The notes beneath the pieces were generated by a model. That model was not told where the DNA came from. It did not search any database and was given only the letters and a program-made list of their open reading frames with translations. 6,403 nt of DNA, taken from NCBI GenBank assembly GCA_047635055.1, contig JBLIIJ010000156.1:1-6403 (forward strand), in the 5' to 3' direction. This DNA comes from JAVJRN01 sp047635055 (GTDB lineage Bacteria > Bacteroidota > Bacteroidia > Cytophagales > Cyclobacteriaceae). Position 1 is the first letter of the stretch. Every line of letters starts with the position of its first letter. A program made the position numbers and the translations under genes. Below, piece by piece: positions 6,315 to 6,403 of the stretch.

Positions 6315-6353
6315 AAAAAAACATAAACTTTCGCAAAAAAACTACTCCTTGAA

Positions 6354-6375
6354 GTCAGACGCTTATTAAGCTGAC
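6354..6375. other. Weak inverted repeat downstream of the M24 peptidase gene
   Basis: GTCAG (6354-6358) and CTGAC (6371-6375) are inverted copies, and GCTTA-T-TAAGC (6361-6371) is an inner palindrome that would compete with them. The structure is 40 bases after the stop at 6314. A short T-run occurs only about 20 bases further on, so it is a poor fit to an intrinsic terminator. The remainder of 6315-6403 is AT-rich and holds no gene start that I can support. Confidence 0.25.
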
Positions 6376-6403
6376 ATGTTAAACAGATTTAATCCTTTTT
6401 ATA

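Noticed and set aside
1..6403. A new defence, mobile or RNA-based system.
   Set aside because: No integrase, transposase, reverse transcriptase, nuclease, CRISPR-like array or target-site duplications were seen. The intact genes belong to recognisable families without a shared system logic.

Overview
The window looks like a chromosomal segment of a member of the Bacteroidota, probably a marine or soil Cytophagia/Flavobacteriia-type organism. This rests on moderate-to-low G+C, mostly absent Shine-Dalgarno sequences (one clear exception at 1481-1485), and gene families common there: a DUF4407 membrane protein, a Vat/CatB-like acetyltransferase, a secreted M24 peptidase, and a winged-helix plus nucleotidyltransferase protein. 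The assignment is an inference from gene style, not from a marker gene.

Layout. Positions 1-1297 hold the end of an ABC exporter operon: two small ABC-2 type permeases joined by an ATGA stop/start overlap, the first cut by the window edge. Its ATPase is presumably upstream, outside the window. After a 193 bp gap containing an inverted repeat comes a DUF4407 protein (1491-2696) with a three-helix membrane block, a long charged coiled-coil region and a fourth helix. After a 177 bp gap with a small hairpin comes a hexapeptide-repeat acetyltransferase of the Vat (streptogramin A acetyltransferase) type (2874-3494), with its catalytic His and active-site Trp in place.

Positions 3495-4955 are the unusual part. 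A plus-strand carbamoyltransferase gene starts normally at 3698 but keeps only about 34 family-like residues. It then runs directly into the opposite-strand 3' side of a truncated nucleotidyltransferase gene (ORF 4387 down to 3734; family-like part 4387 to about 3815). Both genes have lost their 3' ends at the same place, which coincides with a short interrupted palindrome (3800-3817). The following 568 bp has no intact gene but carries a 70-codon open stretch that reads like the C-terminus of a lost protein. I interpret 3698-4869 as the remains of a surface-polysaccharide or glycan-modification locus reduced by deletion or rearrangement.

Positions 4956-6314 encode an intact secreted Xaa-Pro-type M24 metallopeptidase with a signal peptide and all expected metal ligands.

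The intact genes do not obviously form one pathway. The permease pair is one operon; DUF4407, Vat-like and M24 genes look like independent transcription units in the same direction. No RNA genes, CRISPR arrays or insertion sequences were seen. I found no convincing new multi-gene system. The broken convergent gene pair is the most informative structure.
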